This document shows positions 17,795-27,237 of a stretch of DNA of 64,000 nt, one piece after another. The notes below the pieces were generated by a model that saw only the letters and a list, made by a program, of their open reading frames with translations, had not been told where the DNA came from and did not search any database. Origin of the DNA: Paraburkholderia nodosa (GTDB lineage Bacteria; Pseudomonadota; Gammaproteobacteria; Burkholderiales; Burkholderiaceae); NCBI RefSeq assembly GCF_001718195.1, contig NZ_MCNV01000003.1:496001-560000 (forward strand), in the 5' to 3' direction. The translations under genes were made by a program, and so were the position numbers. Numbering within the stretch: the stretch's first letter is position 1; each line of letters starts with the position of its first letter.

Positions 17795-17850
17795 TTGACT
17801 TTCGACCGACCGGATACGATCATTCGTTCATCACTAGAGCAATTGCTCAG
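17795..17850 (+). promoter_or_regulatory. Promoter and operator of the dalD-xylB-regulator operon
   Basis: TTGACT (17795-17800), 17 bp, then GATCAT (17818-17823). From the -10 onward, 17818-17850 matches a block in the opposing smoS promoter at 26 of 33 positions, including GATCATTCG, AGAGCAA and TGCTCA. It contains the perfect palindrome GAGCAATTGCTC (17837-17848). The position over the transcription start suggests repression by the SorC-type regulator of this operon. Confidence 0.75.
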
Positions 17851-17889
17851 GCTTGAGCCGATCGGCCGCTTTGAGTAAGGAGACACCGA

Positions 17890-19296
17890 ATGAACACCGA
17901 ACGCAGCAATGCGAACGTGATCCTGCACATCGGCGCCGGGTCGTTTCACCGGGCACATCAGGCGTGGTACCTGCATCGCGTGAACCTCGCGCGCAAGCCC
18001 GACGAGGCCGCATGGTCGCTCACCGTCGGCAACATCCGCTCCGACATGAACGCCGTGATGGACGCGCTGGCCGCGCAAAACGGCGTCTACACGCTCGAAA
18101 CAGTCACGCCGCAGGGCGAGCGCGCCTACGAGACGATCCGCTCGATTACGCGCGTGCTGCCGTGGTCGGCCGATCTTGCGAGCCTGATCGATGCAGGCGC
18201 CGACGCGAACTGCAGGATCATCGCGTTTACGGTGACCGAAGGCGGCTATTACCTCGACGAGCACGACCGCCTCGACACCGCGAACCCCGACCTCGCCGCC
18301 GACCTCAAGGGCGACCGCACGACGATTTACGGCGCGCTCGCCGCGATCCTCGAAGCGCGCATGGCACGTGACGGCGGCCCCGTCACGCTGCAGACCTGCG
18401 ACAACCTGCGCAGCAACGGCAAGCGCTTTCACGCGGGCATGCGCGAATTCCTCGCGCTGCGTGGCGCAACGGATCTGCGCGACTGGTTCGATGCCAACAC
18501 GGCGTGCCCCGACTCCATGGTCGACCGCATCACGCCGCGCCCCACGCCCGACGTGCGCGAGCGCGTAAAAGCGGCGACCGGCGTGGACGACGCCTGTCCG
18601 GTGATGGGCGAAGCGTTCATCCAGTGGGTGATCGAGGATCACTTCTGCGCGGGGCGGCCCGCCTGGGAGCGCGCTGGCGCGGAATTGGTCGAATCGGTGA
18701 TGCCCTACGAGGAAGCGAAGATCCGCATCCTCAATGCCACGCACAGCTGCATTGCGTGGGCGGGCACGCTCATCGCGCTCGACTTCATCCACGAAGGCAC
18801 CCACGACGCCGACATCCGTACCTTCGCGCGCGAGTACGTGAGCGAAGACGTGATTCCCTGCCTCACGCCCAGCCCGCTCGATCTCGCGAAGTATCGCGAC
18901 GTCGTGCTCGAACGCTTCAGCAATCCGTACATCCAGGACACGAACCAGCGCGTGGCCGCCGACGGCTACTCGAAGCTCCCGGGCTTCATCGCGCCCACGC
19001 TCGCGCAACGCATCGCCGCGGGCGCGACGCCCGCCGCCACGGCCATGCTGCCCGCGCTCTTCCTGCGCTTTCTGGAACGCTGGCACAAGGGCACGCTGCC
19101 CTACCGCTACCAGGACGGCGTGATGGACGAAGCGGCCGTCCACCGCATGTTCGAAACCGGCGACCCCGTCTCGACGTTTCTCGGCGACAAGCTGCTGTGG
19201 GGCGGCCTCGCCGGCAACCCGACTCTGGGCGGCGCGGTGCGCGGCGCGCTCACGCGCGTGGACCAGTGGCTCGCCTCTCGCGGCTGCAGCGTTTGA
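17890..19296 (+). CDS. dalD: D-arabinitol 4-dehydrogenase (polyol-specific long-chain dehydrogenase)
   Basis: A 468-residue NAD-dependent dehydrogenase of the mannitol/polyol long-chain family; by close resemblance to Klebsiella DalD it oxidises D-arabinitol to D-xylulose. The N-terminal Rossmann motif is HIGAGSFHRAHQAWYLHR. Catalytic-domain landmarks are TPRPTPDVRERV, PYEEAKIRILNATHSCIAWAG (active-site Lys, Asn and His) and NPYIQDTNQRVAADGYSKLP. AAGGAG seven bases before the ATG supports the start. It is followed by xylB, which would phosphorylate the product. Related enzymes also accept D-mannitol, so overlap in substrate is possible. Confidence 0.9.
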   Translation: MNTERSNANVILHIGAGSFHRAHQAWYLHRVNLARKPDEAAWSLTVGNIRSDMNAVMDALAAQNGVYTLETVTPQGERAYETIRSITRVLPWSADLASLIDAGADANCRIIAFTVTEGGYYLDEHDRLDTANPDLAADLKGDRTTIYGALAAILEARMARDGGPVTLQTCDNLRSNGKRFHAGMREFLALRGATDLRDWFDANTACPDSMVDRITPRPTPDVRERVKAATGVDDACPVMGEAFIQWVIEDHFCAGRPAWERAGAELVESVMPYEEAKIRILNATHSCIAWAGTLIALDFIHEGTHDADIRTFAREYVSEDVIPCLTPSPLDLAKYRDVVLERFSNPYIQDTNQRVAADGYSKLPGFIAPTLAQRIAAGATPAATAMLPALFLRFLERWHKGTLPYRYQDGVMDEAAVHRMFETGDPVSTFLGDKLLWGGLAGNPTLGGAVRGALTRVDQWLASRGCSV

Positions 19297-19418
19297 AAAA
19301 AGACCGCAGCGCAATCCGCAACACCCGCGCCACGCGCGCCCTCCGGGTCGGCGCGCATGGCGTCGCGCCCGGCGCGCGGCTAAAGTAGCGCAACTCTCTT
19401 CACGACTTCAGCGCGCCT

Positions 19419-20900
19419 ATGTATCTCGGCATCGACCTCGGCACCTCCGAAGTGAAAGTCCTGCTGCTCGCGCCCGACGGCCGCGTGATCGGCACTGCCG
19501 GCACCCCCTTCGTCGTCTCGCGCCCTCACCCGCGCTGGTCGGAGCAGAATCCCGCCGACTGGTGGGACGGCACGCGCCGCGCGCTCGCCGCGCTGCGCGA
19601 GGCGCATCCTCACGAATTCGCGCAGGTGCGCGGCATTGGCCTCTCCGGACAGATGCACGGCGCGGTGCTGCTCGACGCGCACGACAACGTATTGCGCCCC
19701 GCGATCCTCTGGAACGATATGCGCGCGGTTGACGAATGCGCCGAACTCACCGCACGTGCGCCGCAGCTGCATCGCATTGCGGGCAATCTCGCCATGCCGG
19801 GCTTCACCGCGCCCAAGCTGCTGTGGGTCGCGCGCCACGAGCCGCAGATCTTTCGCGAGACGGCCTGTGTGCTGCTGCCGAAGGACTATCTGCGCCTGCA
19901 GCTCACCGGCGGCAAGGTCTCCGATCCTTCGGATGCCGCGGGCACGCTCTGGCTCGACGTGGCCAAACGCGACTGGTCCGATGCGCTGCTCGACGCCTGC
20001 AACATGACGCGCGCGCAAATGCCCGCGCTCGCCGAAGGCAGCGCGCCCTCCGGCACGCTGCTGCCTGCGCTCGCACGCGAGTTCGGTCTGCGCGAGGACG
20101 TGGTCGTGGCAGCGGGCGGCGGCGACAACGCGACGAGCGCCATCGGCATCGGCGCCACGCAGCCTGGCGACGGCTTCGTCTCGCTCGGCACCTCTGGCGT
20201 GCTTTGCGTGGTGGGCGACCGCTTCCGGCCAAATCCCGCTTCTGCCGTGCACGCGTTCTGCCACGCGATTCCGGACCGCTGGCACCAGATGAGCGTCGTG
20301 CTTTCGGCGGCAAGCTGCCTGCGCTGGGTCTGCAAGCTCACGGGCACGAACGAGCCCACACTGCTCGCCGAAGTGGAGCAGCTCAACGCGCCAACCCTCG
20401 CCGAAGCCCCGCTCTTCCTGCCGTATCTCTCGGGCGAGCGCACGCCGCACAACGACCCGTATGCGCAGGGCGTGTTCTTCGGCATGACGCACGCGACCGA
20501 CCGCGCACTGCTCGGCTACGCCGTGCTCGAAGGCGTGACGCTCGCGCTCACCGACGGCCTCGACGCGCTCGCGGCCGCGGGCACCGAAGTGGGCGCGCTG
20601 TCGATGCTGGGCGGCGGCGCGCGCAGCGGCTACTGGGCGCAACTGGTTGCAGACGCATTCGACACGCCCACGCGCCAGCACGGCGGCGGCGAGACGGGCG
20701 CGGCGCTCGGAGCGGCCCGCCTTGGCTGGCTCGCGGCAGGCGGCAACGCGCGTGAAGTGCTGACCAAGCCGCCCGTGGTGGCCGAGTACGCGCCGAATGC
20801 GGCGCGCCACGCGGCGCTGCGCGAGCGGCTCACTGCCTACCGCGCGCTGTACCGCCACGTGCGCCCGCTCTTCGAGCCCTCGCGCGAACGCCTCGCGTAA
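19419..20900 (+). CDS. xylB: Xylulokinase
   Basis: A 493-residue FGGY-family kinase that makes D-xylulose 5-phosphate for the pentose phosphate pathway. The N-terminal domain has YLGIDLGTSEVKVLLL and GIGLSGQMHGAVLLD, whose SGQMHG is typical of xylulokinases, then ILWNDMRA. The C-terminal ATP domain has GGGDNATSAIGIG, SLGTSGV, FLPYLSGERTPHNDP and LGGGARSGYWAQLVAD. It lies 122 bp after dalD and 43 bp before the regulator gene, so the product of DalD is its likely substrate. No Shine-Dalgarno sequence precedes the ATG. Confidence 0.94.
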   Translation: MYLGIDLGTSEVKVLLLAPDGRVIGTAGTPFVVSRPHPRWSEQNPADWWDGTRRALAALREAHPHEFAQVRGIGLSGQMHGAVLLDAHDNVLRPAILWNDMRAVDECAELTARAPQLHRIAGNLAMPGFTAPKLLWVARHEPQIFRETACVLLPKDYLRLQLTGGKVSDPSDAAGTLWLDVAKRDWSDALLDACNMTRAQMPALAEGSAPSGTLLPALAREFGLREDVVVAAGGGDNATSAIGIGATQPGDGFVSLGTSGVLCVVGDRFRPNPASAVHAFCHAIPDRWHQMSVVLSAASCLRWVCKLTGTNEPTLLAEVEQLNAPTLAEAPLFLPYLSGERTPHNDPYAQGVFFGMTHATDRALLGYAVLEGVTLALTDGLDALAAAGTEVGALSMLGGGARSGYWAQLVADAFDTPTRQHGGGETGAALGAARLGWLAAGGNAREVLTKPPVVAEYAPNAARHAALRERLTAYRALYRHVRPLFEPSRERLA

Positions 20901-20943
20901 CGCGTGCAGTACACTTCGGCCCCGCATCCCCCCGACCCCCATC

Positions 20944-21891
20944 GTGCCCAAGTCCACCGAAAAACTCGATCTCGCGACCCGCGCCGCCTGGCTCTACTAC
21001 GTGGCCGGCAACACCCAGAACGAAATCGCCGAGAAGCTGCAGGTGTCGCGCCCGGTCGCGCAGCGCCTCGTCGCGTTCGCGGTCGAGAAGAACCTCATTC
21101 GCGTGCGCGTCGATCATCGTCTCGCCGACTGCCTCGCGCTCGCCGACGCGCTTTCGAAGCGCTACGGCCTTTCGGTTTGCGAAGTGGTGCCCGTGGACAA
21201 CGACACGCCCGAGGAAATCGACCGCAAGCTCGCCGTGGCAGGGGCGCAGGTGATGGAGCGCTATCTGGGCGAAGAGCGGCCGATGGTGGTGGCCGTGAGC
21301 AGCGGTCGAACGCTCAAGGCCGCCGTCGATCAGATCGCGCAGCTGGAGCGGCCGCAGCATCGGCTGGTTTCGATGGTGGGCGCGATCGCCCAGGACGGTT
21401 CGTCGAACCGCTACGACGTCGCGCTGCATATCTCCGAGAAAACGGGCGGCAAGCACTTTCTGCTGCCCGCGCCGCTCATCGCGGATAACGAGGCCGAGCG
21501 CGCGCAATGGTGCAATCACCGGCTCTATCGCATCGTCGAGTCGCTGTCGGGCGAGGCCGATGTCGCGTTCGTCGGCATCGGCAACATCGGCGAGCATTGC
21601 CCGCTGCATGAGGACGGCTTCATCACCTCCGACGAAGTGCGCGAACTGATGGGCCAGGGCGCCGTGGCCGAAATGCTCGGCCTGCCGATCGACGCCGCCG
21701 GCAAGCGCGTCGATTCGCCCACGGGCCGCCGCGTGACGAGCGTGTACCTCGATTCGCCGCCGCGCCGCCCGACCATCGGCTTCGCCGGCGGCGCGCGCAA
21801 GCGCGAAGCGGTGATCGCGGCGCTCAACGGCGGCTGGCTCTCCGGCCTCGTCACCGACGAGCTGTGCGCGCGCGCCGCGATTGAACGCTAA
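20944..21891 (+). CDS. SorC/DeoR-type sugar-responsive transcriptional regulator
   Basis: A 315-residue regulator of the SorC family: an N-terminal helix-turn-helix (residues ~15-45, AGNTQNEIAEKLQVSRPVAQ) and a sugar-phosphate-binding domain resembling phosphosugar isomerases (AVSSGRTLKAAVDQ, VGIGNIGEHCPLHEDGFITS, SVYLDSPPRRPTIGFAGG). The start is GTG at 20944, where family resemblance begins; the frame is open further upstream. It ends the dalD-xylB operon and is the best candidate for the protein that binds the operator shared by the two polyol promoters. The effector is probably a phosphorylated sugar such as xylulose-5-P (inference). Confidence 0.88.
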   Translation: MPKSTEKLDLATRAAWLYYVAGNTQNEIAEKLQVSRPVAQRLVAFAVEKNLIRVRVDHRLADCLALADALSKRYGLSVCEVVPVDNDTPEEIDRKLAVAGAQVMERYLGEERPMVVAVSSGRTLKAAVDQIAQLERPQHRLVSMVGAIAQDGSSNRYDVALHISEKTGGKHFLLPAPLIADNEAERAQWCNHRLYRIVESLSGEADVAFVGIGNIGEHCPLHEDGFITSDEVRELMGQGAVAEMLGLPIDAAGKRVDSPTGRRVTSVYLDSPPRRPTIGFAGGARKREAVIAALNGGWLSGLVTDELCARAAIER

Positions 21892-21895
21892 GCCC

Positions 21896-21921
21896 CAAAA
21901 AAGCGCCCGCACGAAGCGGGC
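21896..21921 (-). terminator. Terminator of the smo operon
   Basis: On the minus strand GCCCGC, loop TTCGT, GCGGGC is followed by GCTTTTTT. It lies 85 bp beyond smoK. The plus strand has no T-run here. Confidence 0.75.
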
Positions 21922-22005
21922 TAACAAAGGCAACCTCAGGTACCTCGCCACACAAGACACCGTCTCACCCTCCTCCGAGGCGGTGCGTCCGGCAAGCCGG
22001 TGAAT

Positions 22006-23115
22006 TCACGCAGCCAGTTGCTGCGCGAAGCGACGCTCGAACGCGTGGCCGTTCGCGTCGAAGAGATGGCAATGGTCGGGCGTCGAGCCCACCTTGAACG
22101 CCTCGCCGCGATCGTGACGCTCCAGCGGCGGAATGCGCGCGATCAGGCCATCGGGCGCGACCGGGCATTCGGCGTACAGATAGGCGGCGTCGCCGAGCGA
22201 CTCGACCGTCATCGCCTTCGCGCTCACGCCCTCCGCGCCCGTCATGATGTGCAGATGCTCGGGGCGGATGCCCACCGTCACCTTGTCGCCCTCGCGCGCC
22301 TTGCCCGGCTCGACGCCCACCTTCTGCGTATCGCCCGTTTCGTAGCGCACGACGATGCCGTCGCTGCCGATCTGCTGCACCGTGCCGTCGAGGAAATTCA
22401 TCTTCGGCGAGCCGATGAAGCCCGCCACGAAGCGGTTCGCCGGCGCGTGGTACAGACGGTTCGGACTGCCGACCTGTTCGACATTGCCTGCCGAGAGCAC
22501 GACGATCTTGTCGGCGAGCGTCATCGCTTCGACCTGATCGTGCGTCACGTAGATCATCGTCGTCTTGAGTTCGTCGTGCAGGCGCGCGAATTCGAGGCGC
22601 ATTTTCACGCGCAGCGCGGCGTCGAGGTTCGAGAGCGGTTCGTCGAACAGGAACACCTTCGGCTTGCGCGTGATCGCGCGCCCGATCGCCACGCGCTGGC
22701 GCTGGCCGCCCGAGAGCTGCTTGGGCTTGCGGTCGAGCAGATGGTCGATGTGGAGGATCTTCGCGGCGTTCTTCACGGCCGCGTCGATTTCGGGCTTCTT
22801 CGCGCCCGCGAGCTTCAGGCCGAACGCCATGTTGTCGTACAGCGTCATGTGCGGATACAGCGCGTACGACTGGAACACCATCGCAATGCCGCGCTTGGCC
22901 GGCGGCACGTCGTTCATGCGCGTGCCGTCGATCATCAGGTCGCCGCCGCTGATGTCCTCCAGCCCCGCGATCATGCGCATGAGCGTGGTCTTGCCGCAGC
23001 CGCTCGGGCCCACGAACACGACGAATTCGCCGTCACCGATGTCGAGGTTCACGTCGCGCAGCACTTCGTTGTCGTCGTAGCGCTTCAGTACGTCTCTGAG
23101 GATCACGCTTGCCAT
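22006..23115 (-). CDS. smoK: Polyol ABC transporter ATP-binding protein (MalK/UgpC type)
   Basis: A 369-residue ABC ATPase of the CUT1 group that powers uptake by the SmoEFG transporter. Walker A GPSGCGKT is near residue 37, the Q-loop in [19 protein letters not shown], signature [14 protein letters not shown], Walker [14 protein letters not shown] and H-loop [13 protein letters not shown]. The C-terminal ~130 residues are the MOI/TOBE regulatory domain ([11 protein letters not shown]). It is the last gene of the minus-strand operon, 49 bp after the HAD phosphatase. Such ATPases can serve more than one transporter. Confidence 0.93.
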   Translation of the reverse strand: MASVILRDVLKRYDDNEVLRDVNLDIGDGEFVVFVGPSGCGKTTLMRMIAGLEDISGGDLMIDGTRMNDVPPAKRGIAMVFQSYALYPHMTLYDNMAFGLKLAGAKKPEIDAAVKNAAKILHIDHLLDRKPKQLSGGQRQRVAIGRAITRKPKVFLFDEPLSNLDAALRVKMRLEFARLHDELKTTMIYVTHDQVEAMTLADKIVVLSAGNVEQVGSPNRLYHAPANRFVAGFIGSPKMNFLDGTVQQIGSDGIVVRYETGDTQKVGVEPGKAREGDKVTVGIRPEHLHIMTGAEGVSAKAMTVESLGDAAYLYAECPVAPDGLIARIPPLERHDRGEAFKVGSTPDHCHLFDANGHAFERRFAQQLAA

Positions 23116-23164
23116 GATGTGTCTCCGTTTCTGCTTGAGTCTGCCTAAGCCTGCCTAAGCCGGT

Positions 23165-23863
23165 TCAGTTCGAACGCGTTTGCGCCTTGTTCATCCAGTA
23201 CGCCACCCGCGCGGGCAGCGTCGTCATATCGTCGAAGATTTCGCTTGCACCCGCTTCGCGCAACTCGTGCGCGTGCGCGTCGCCGCCCACGTGCGTGCCG
23301 CCCACGAAGCCGAGCACCGTCATGCCGGCCGCGCGTGCCGCGCTCACGCCCGTCACGCTGTCCTCGACCACGAGGCACGCGGCGGGCGCGACATCCATGC
23401 CCTGCGCCGCCGCGAGATAGACGTCGGGCGCGGGCTTCGGCCGGGCGACGATATCGGCGCAGTACATGCGCGCGCCAAAGAAGCGATCGAGCCCGTTGCG
23501 CGCCAGCACCTCGCGCACCACCGCCGTGTAGCTGTTGCTCGCACAGGCCTTGGTGAGCGCCACGGCTTCCAGTGCCGCCACGACGCCCGGAAATAGCGGC
23601 GCTTCGCGCGCTTCGGCTTCGGCCACGGTGCGGATCGCATCGACGTCGGCGGCGGTGAGGCTGCGCCCGAGCGCTTCGCCCGCGCCGCCCAGCACGCGCT
23701 CGATGCGCTGGCCGAGCAGCGGCATGACGACGGGCGCCGCGTCCACGCCGGGCCAGCGCGCTTCGAGTTCGCGCACCAGCACGCGGGCCGCTACGGCTTC
23801 GCTGTCGATCAGCACGCCGTCGCAATCGCAGATCAGGGCTTGACTGGACATCGCATTGGCCAT
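23165..23863 (-). CDS. HAD-superfamily phosphatase (beta-phosphoglucomutase-like)
   Basis: A 232-residue HAD subfamily IA hydrolase. Motif I is ICDCDGVLIDSE with the nucleophilic aspartate, motif II TKACASNSYTAV, motif III lysine in IVARPKPAPDVYLAAA, and motif IV LVVEDSVTGVSAARAAG. The ATG shares one base with the smoG stop. HAD phosphatases sit in sorbitol/mannitol ABC operons of other bacteria, where dephosphorylation of sugar phosphates is assumed; the substrate here is unknown. A clean-up role in the fructose or xylulose branch is an inference from context. Confidence 0.88.
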   Translation of the reverse strand: MANAMSSQALICDCDGVLIDSEAVAARVLVRELEARWPGVDAAPVVMPLLGQRIERVLGGAGEALGRSLTAADVDAIRTVAEAEAREAPLFPGVVAALEAVALTKACASNSYTAVVREVLARNGLDRFFGARMYCADIVARPKPAPDVYLAAAQGMDVAPAACLVVEDSVTGVSAARAAGMTVLGFVGGTHVGGDAHAHELREAGASEIFDDMTTLPARVAYWMNKAQTRSN

Positions 23864-24732
23864 TACTTGACCGCCCCGAACGTAAGGCCGCGCACCAGTT
23901 GCTTCTGCGACAGCCAGCCGACGATCAGCACCGGCGCGACCGCGAGCAGCGACGCCGCGGAGAGCTTCGCCCAGAACAGCCCCTCAGGGCTCGAGTACGA
24001 CGCGATGAACACCGTCAGCGGCGCGGCGTTCGAGCTCGAGAGGTTGATGCTCCAGAACGCTTCGTTCCACGAAAGAATGATCAACAGCAGCGCGGTAGAT
24101 GCGAGCCCCGGCACCGCCATCGGCATGAGCAGATAGACGATTTCCTGCCAGGTGGCCGCGCCGTCCATGCGTCCGGCTTCGAGAATGTCTTTGGGAATCT
24201 CGTTGAAGTACGTGTACGCCATCCACACTGCGATCGGCAGATTGATCAGCGTGTAGACGATCACCAGCCCGCTCACGGTGTCGAGGAGCCCCGAGTTCTT
24301 CCACAGCAGGTAAATCGGCACGAGCACGCCCACCGAAGGCATCATCTTGGTGGAGAGCATCCACAGCAGAATTCCCTGCGTGCGCTTGTTCGGGAAGAAC
24401 GCCATCGCGTAGGCCGCGGGCACGGCAAGAATCAGGCAGACGATCGTCACGCCGGCCGAAATCATCACCGAATTCCACGCGAACGCGAAGTAGTTGCTGC
24501 GCGCGAACACCTCTCTGAAGCTGTCGAGCGTGGGCAGGAAGAAGATCGTCGGGATATAGGCTTGCTGCTCGGTCTTGAACGCCGTGATCGTCATCCAGAA
24601 GATCGGGAAGAACAGCGCGATCGCGATCAGCCAGGCAAGCAGCCCCGGCAGCACGCGCCCGATGAACTGCATCGGCGACGAATGCTTGACCGCGTCGGGC
24701 GATTGCGCGGGCGTAGCGGTAATCTGGCTCAT
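23863..24732 (-). CDS. smoG: Polyol ABC transporter permease (MalG type)
   Basis: A 289-residue inner-membrane permease with six predicted helices; it pairs with SmoF to form the translocation path. The coupling-helix EAA loop is YFNEIPKDILEAGRMDGA with the conserved glycine. The first helix is LPGLLAWLIAIALFFPIFWM and the C-terminus SQKQLVRGLTFGAVK is typical of the sorbitol/mannitol group. The ATG at 24732 overlaps the smoF stop by 4 bp, and the downstream HAD gene overlaps by 1 bp, so translation is tightly coupled. Confidence 0.93.
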   Translation of the reverse strand: MSQITATPAQSPDAVKHSSPMQFIGRVLPGLLAWLIAIALFFPIFWMTITAFKTEQQAYIPTIFFLPTLDSFREVFARSNYFAFAWNSVMISAGVTIVCLILAVPAAYAMAFFPNKRTQGILLWMLSTKMMPSVGVLVPIYLLWKNSGLLDTVSGLVIVYTLINLPIAVWMAYTYFNEIPKDILEAGRMDGAATWQEIVYLLMPMAVPGLASTALLLIILSWNEAFWSINLSSSNAAPLTVFIASYSSPEGLFWAKLSAASLLAVAPVLIVGWLSQKQLVRGLTFGAVK

Positions 24733-25673
24733 TTTTCGTACTCCCCTTTGAGGTTGCGCGCGAGCATGCGCACGAGGAAGAACGACACGATGTTCGCCAG
24801 CACGACGGCGAGAATGCCGCCAGCCGAAGCGATGCCCACGTCGAACTGCTGCAGGCCCATCGAGTAGATCAGGTAAGTGAGGTTGGTGGTCGCGTTGCCG
24901 GGACCGCCGCCCGTGGTCGTGTAGATCTCGGCGAAGATCGACAGCAGGAAGATGGTTTCCATCATCACGACAACGGCAATCGCGCGCCGCAGGTGCGGCA
25001 GCGTGATGTAGAAGAACAAGGCGATCGGGCCCGCGCCGTCGATCTTCGCGGCTTCCTTCTGCTCCTGGTCGAGCGACTGGATCGCCGTGAAGAGAATGAG
25101 GAACGCGAACGGCAGCCACTGCCACGCCACGATCATGATGACCGCGGTGAGCGGATAGACGGCGAACCAGTCGATCGGCGTCATGCCTATCGAGCGCATC
25201 GCGATGGCCACGAGGCCGTACACCGGATGCAGGATCATGTTCTTCCAGATCAGCGCGCTCACCGTGGGCATCACGAAGAACGGCGCGATCGCGAACAGGC
25301 GCGCGACGCCCTGACCGATGAACTTGCGGTCGAACAGCACCGCCATCAGCACGCCGCCGACCACGGTGATCACGAGCACCGCCACGATCAGCTCGATGGT
25401 GTGCACGATCGACGGCACGAACGAGGGATCGGTAGCGAGGAACCTGTAGTTGTCGAAGCCCGCGAATCCCTTGAGATCGGGGTTCAGCAGGTTGTATCGC
25501 GTGAACGAATACCAGATCGTCATCGCGAGCGGGATCGTCATCCACAGCAGCAGCACCGCCACGGACGGCGTCACGAGCCAGCGTGAGGCCGAGCGGCGCG
25601 ATTCGACCTGCTGCGGTTTCTGTGGCGTGCGCGCTCGATTGAATATAGGCATGGGGAGATGGAGATGACGCAT
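24729..25673 (-). CDS. smoF: Polyol ABC transporter permease (MalF type)
   Basis: A 314-residue inner-membrane permease partner of SmoG. Helices start at WLVTPSVAVLLLWMTIPLAM, and the EAA loop reads SLDQEQKEAAKIDGAGP. The segment YTTTGGGPGNATTNLTYLIY is typical of CUT1 polyol permeases. The ATG at 25673 (MRHLHLPM) is preferred because GAAGGGTGG lies upstream of it; a second ATG at 25652 is the alternative. It follows smoE after a gap of 146 bp. Confidence 0.92.
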   Translation of the reverse strand: MRHLHLPMPIFNRARTPQKPQQVESRRSASRWLVTPSVAVLLLWMTIPLAMTIWYSFTRYNLLNPDLKGFAGFDNYRFLATDPSFVPSIVHTIELIVAVLVITVVGGVLMAVLFDRKFIGQGVARLFAIAPFFVMPTVSALIWKNMILHPVYGLVAIAMRSIGMTPIDWFAVYPLTAVIMIVAWQWLPFAFLILFTAIQSLDQEQKEAAKIDGAGPIALFFYITLPHLRRAIAVVVMMETIFLLSIFAEIYTTTGGGPGNATTNLTYLIYSMGLQQFDVGIASAGGILAVVLANIVSFFLVRMLARNLKGEYEK

Positions 25674-25819
25674 GAGGACCACCCTTCTCGGTTGCGCGCC
25701 TCTATGGAACACGGCGCGGCATCGGCTGTCGCGAGTGCGCGCGCCGCGCCAGGTCGCCCGGCGCGCGCACTCGCGCGACTACGCTGGCTGCCTGAACGGC
25801 GCAGCCCGACTTCCCGCAG

Positions 25820-27154
25820 TTACTTCTGATACCCGGCTTGCGCCACGGCACGGTTGGCAGCGGCGTTACCGGCGGTCAGCGCCTGATCGACGCTCATCTG
25901 CCCTGCCACGGCGCCCGCAATGCTCTGGCCCACGACCGTACCGAACGACTGGAACTCAGGAATCCCGACGAACTGGATACCCGTGTACGGCACCGGTTTC
26001 GCAGTCGGATGCGTCGGATCGGCGGTCTGGATCGCCTTCAGCACGAACTCGGAGAACGGCGCGGCCTTCTTGTACTCGGGATTCTGATAGGTCGAAATGC
26101 GCGTACCCGAGGGCACCGAAGCCCAGCCCTCGTCCTGCGCGACCATCTGGACGTACTCTTTCGAGGTGGCCCATTCGATGAACTTCTTCGCGGCGTCCTG
26201 CGACTTCGACGACTTCGGCACCGCGAGCGCCCACGACCACAGCCAGTGCGCGCCGTTGGGCGTGGCTTCAGTCGGCGCGGCCGCGAAGCCGATCTTGTCG
26301 GCCACCTGCGACTGCTGCTTGTTGTAGAGGATGCCGGCTGCCACCGTCGCGTCGATCCACATCGCGCACTTGCCCGACGACATCAGCGTGAGGTTTTCGT
26401 TGAAGCCGTTCGAGCTGGCTCCCGGCGGGCCGTCCTTCTTCAGCATGTCGACGTAGAAGTTCACCGCCTTCTTCCACTCTGGCGAAGTGAGCTGCGCCTG
26501 CCACTTTTCGTCGAACCAGCGGCCGCCGAAGGTGTTCGCGACCGTCGTCACATACGCCATGTTCTCGCCCCAGCCGGCCTTGCCGCGCAGGCAGATGCCG
26601 TAGGTGCCGGCGGACTTGTCGGTGAGCTTGTCGGCGAAGTCCTTGATCTGGTCATAGGTCGGCTGCTCGGGCATCTTGAGGCCCTTCTTGTCGAACAGGT
26701 CCTTGCGGTAATACGTCATCGAGCTTTCGACGTAGAACGGCAGCGCGTAAAGCGTGCCGTTGTACGAGAGGCCATCGCGCGCGGTCTTCACCACGTCGTC
26801 GAGGTCGTAGCTCGCGGGCAGGTTCGTCATCGGCACGATCCAGCCGCGCTTGCCCCATTGCGGCGCCTCGTAGGTGCCGATCATCATCACGTCGAACTGG
26901 CCGCTGTTGGTCGTGATGTCGGTGGTGGCACGCTGGCGCAGCACGTTTTCTTCGAGAATCACCCAGTTCAGCTTGATGCCCGGATTGGCCTTTTCGAAAG
27001 CCGGCGAGAGCTTCTTCAGCTCGATCATGTCCGGGTTGTTCAACATCGCGATCGTGACGGTCTGCGCGTGCGCGGCGCTCGCCGCCGCGACGAGTGCACC
27101 CACACTCACCGCTCGACTTATGCACTTCGCGGCGGTCTTCATTGCTGGCTTCAT
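25820..27154 (-). CDS. smoE: Sorbitol/mannitol-binding periplasmic protein
   Basis: A 444-residue extracellular solute-binding protein (family 1) that delivers polyols to SmoFG. The signal peptide ends at AAHAQ (about residue 31). The mature protein shows ILEENVLRQRATTDI, FDVMMIGTYEAPQW, YALPFYVESSMTYYRKDLFD, a single disulfide candidate (GICLRG and GKCAMWID) and HWLWSWALAVPKSSK, matching the R. sphaeroides SmoE / Pseudomonas MtlE group. AAGGAG precedes the ATG at 27154. Which polyol is preferred cannot be read from the sequence. Confidence 0.93.
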   Translation of the reverse strand: MKPAMKTAAKCISRAVSVGALVAAASAAHAQTVTIAMLNNPDMIELKKLSPAFEKANPGIKLNWVILEENVLRQRATTDITTNSGQFDVMMIGTYEAPQWGKRGWIVPMTNLPASYDLDDVVKTARDGLSYNGTLYALPFYVESSMTYYRKDLFDKKGLKMPEQPTYDQIKDFADKLTDKSAGTYGICLRGKAGWGENMAYVTTVANTFGGRWFDEKWQAQLTSPEWKKAVNFYVDMLKKDGPPGASSNGFNENLTLMSSGKCAMWIDATVAAGILYNKQQSQVADKIGFAAAPTEATPNGAHWLWSWALAVPKSSKSQDAAKKFIEWATSKEYVQMVAQDEGWASVPSGTRISTYQNPEYKKAAPFSEFVLKAIQTADPTHPTAKPVPYTGIQFVGIPEFQSFGTVVGQSIAGAVAGQMSVDQALTAGNAAANRAVAQAGYQK

Positions 27155-27237
27155 GACGTTGTCTCCTTGTTCGTTGCGTTATGTCTTGCTGCAGCCGGGC
27201 TGCTGTCGTGATGCGTTGGGCAAGGGTTGCGGGAAAT

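Noticed and set aside
16666..19314. Long open frame on the minus strand opposite miaA and dalD
   Set aside because: It is antisense to two firmly identified genes, has no family resemblance and arises from GC-rich codon bias.
9955..25673. Similar MRHLH N-termini upstream of the second YceI gene and of smoF
   Set aside because: Only a few residues agree and there is no other relation; treated as chance, and the YceI start was placed at 9955.
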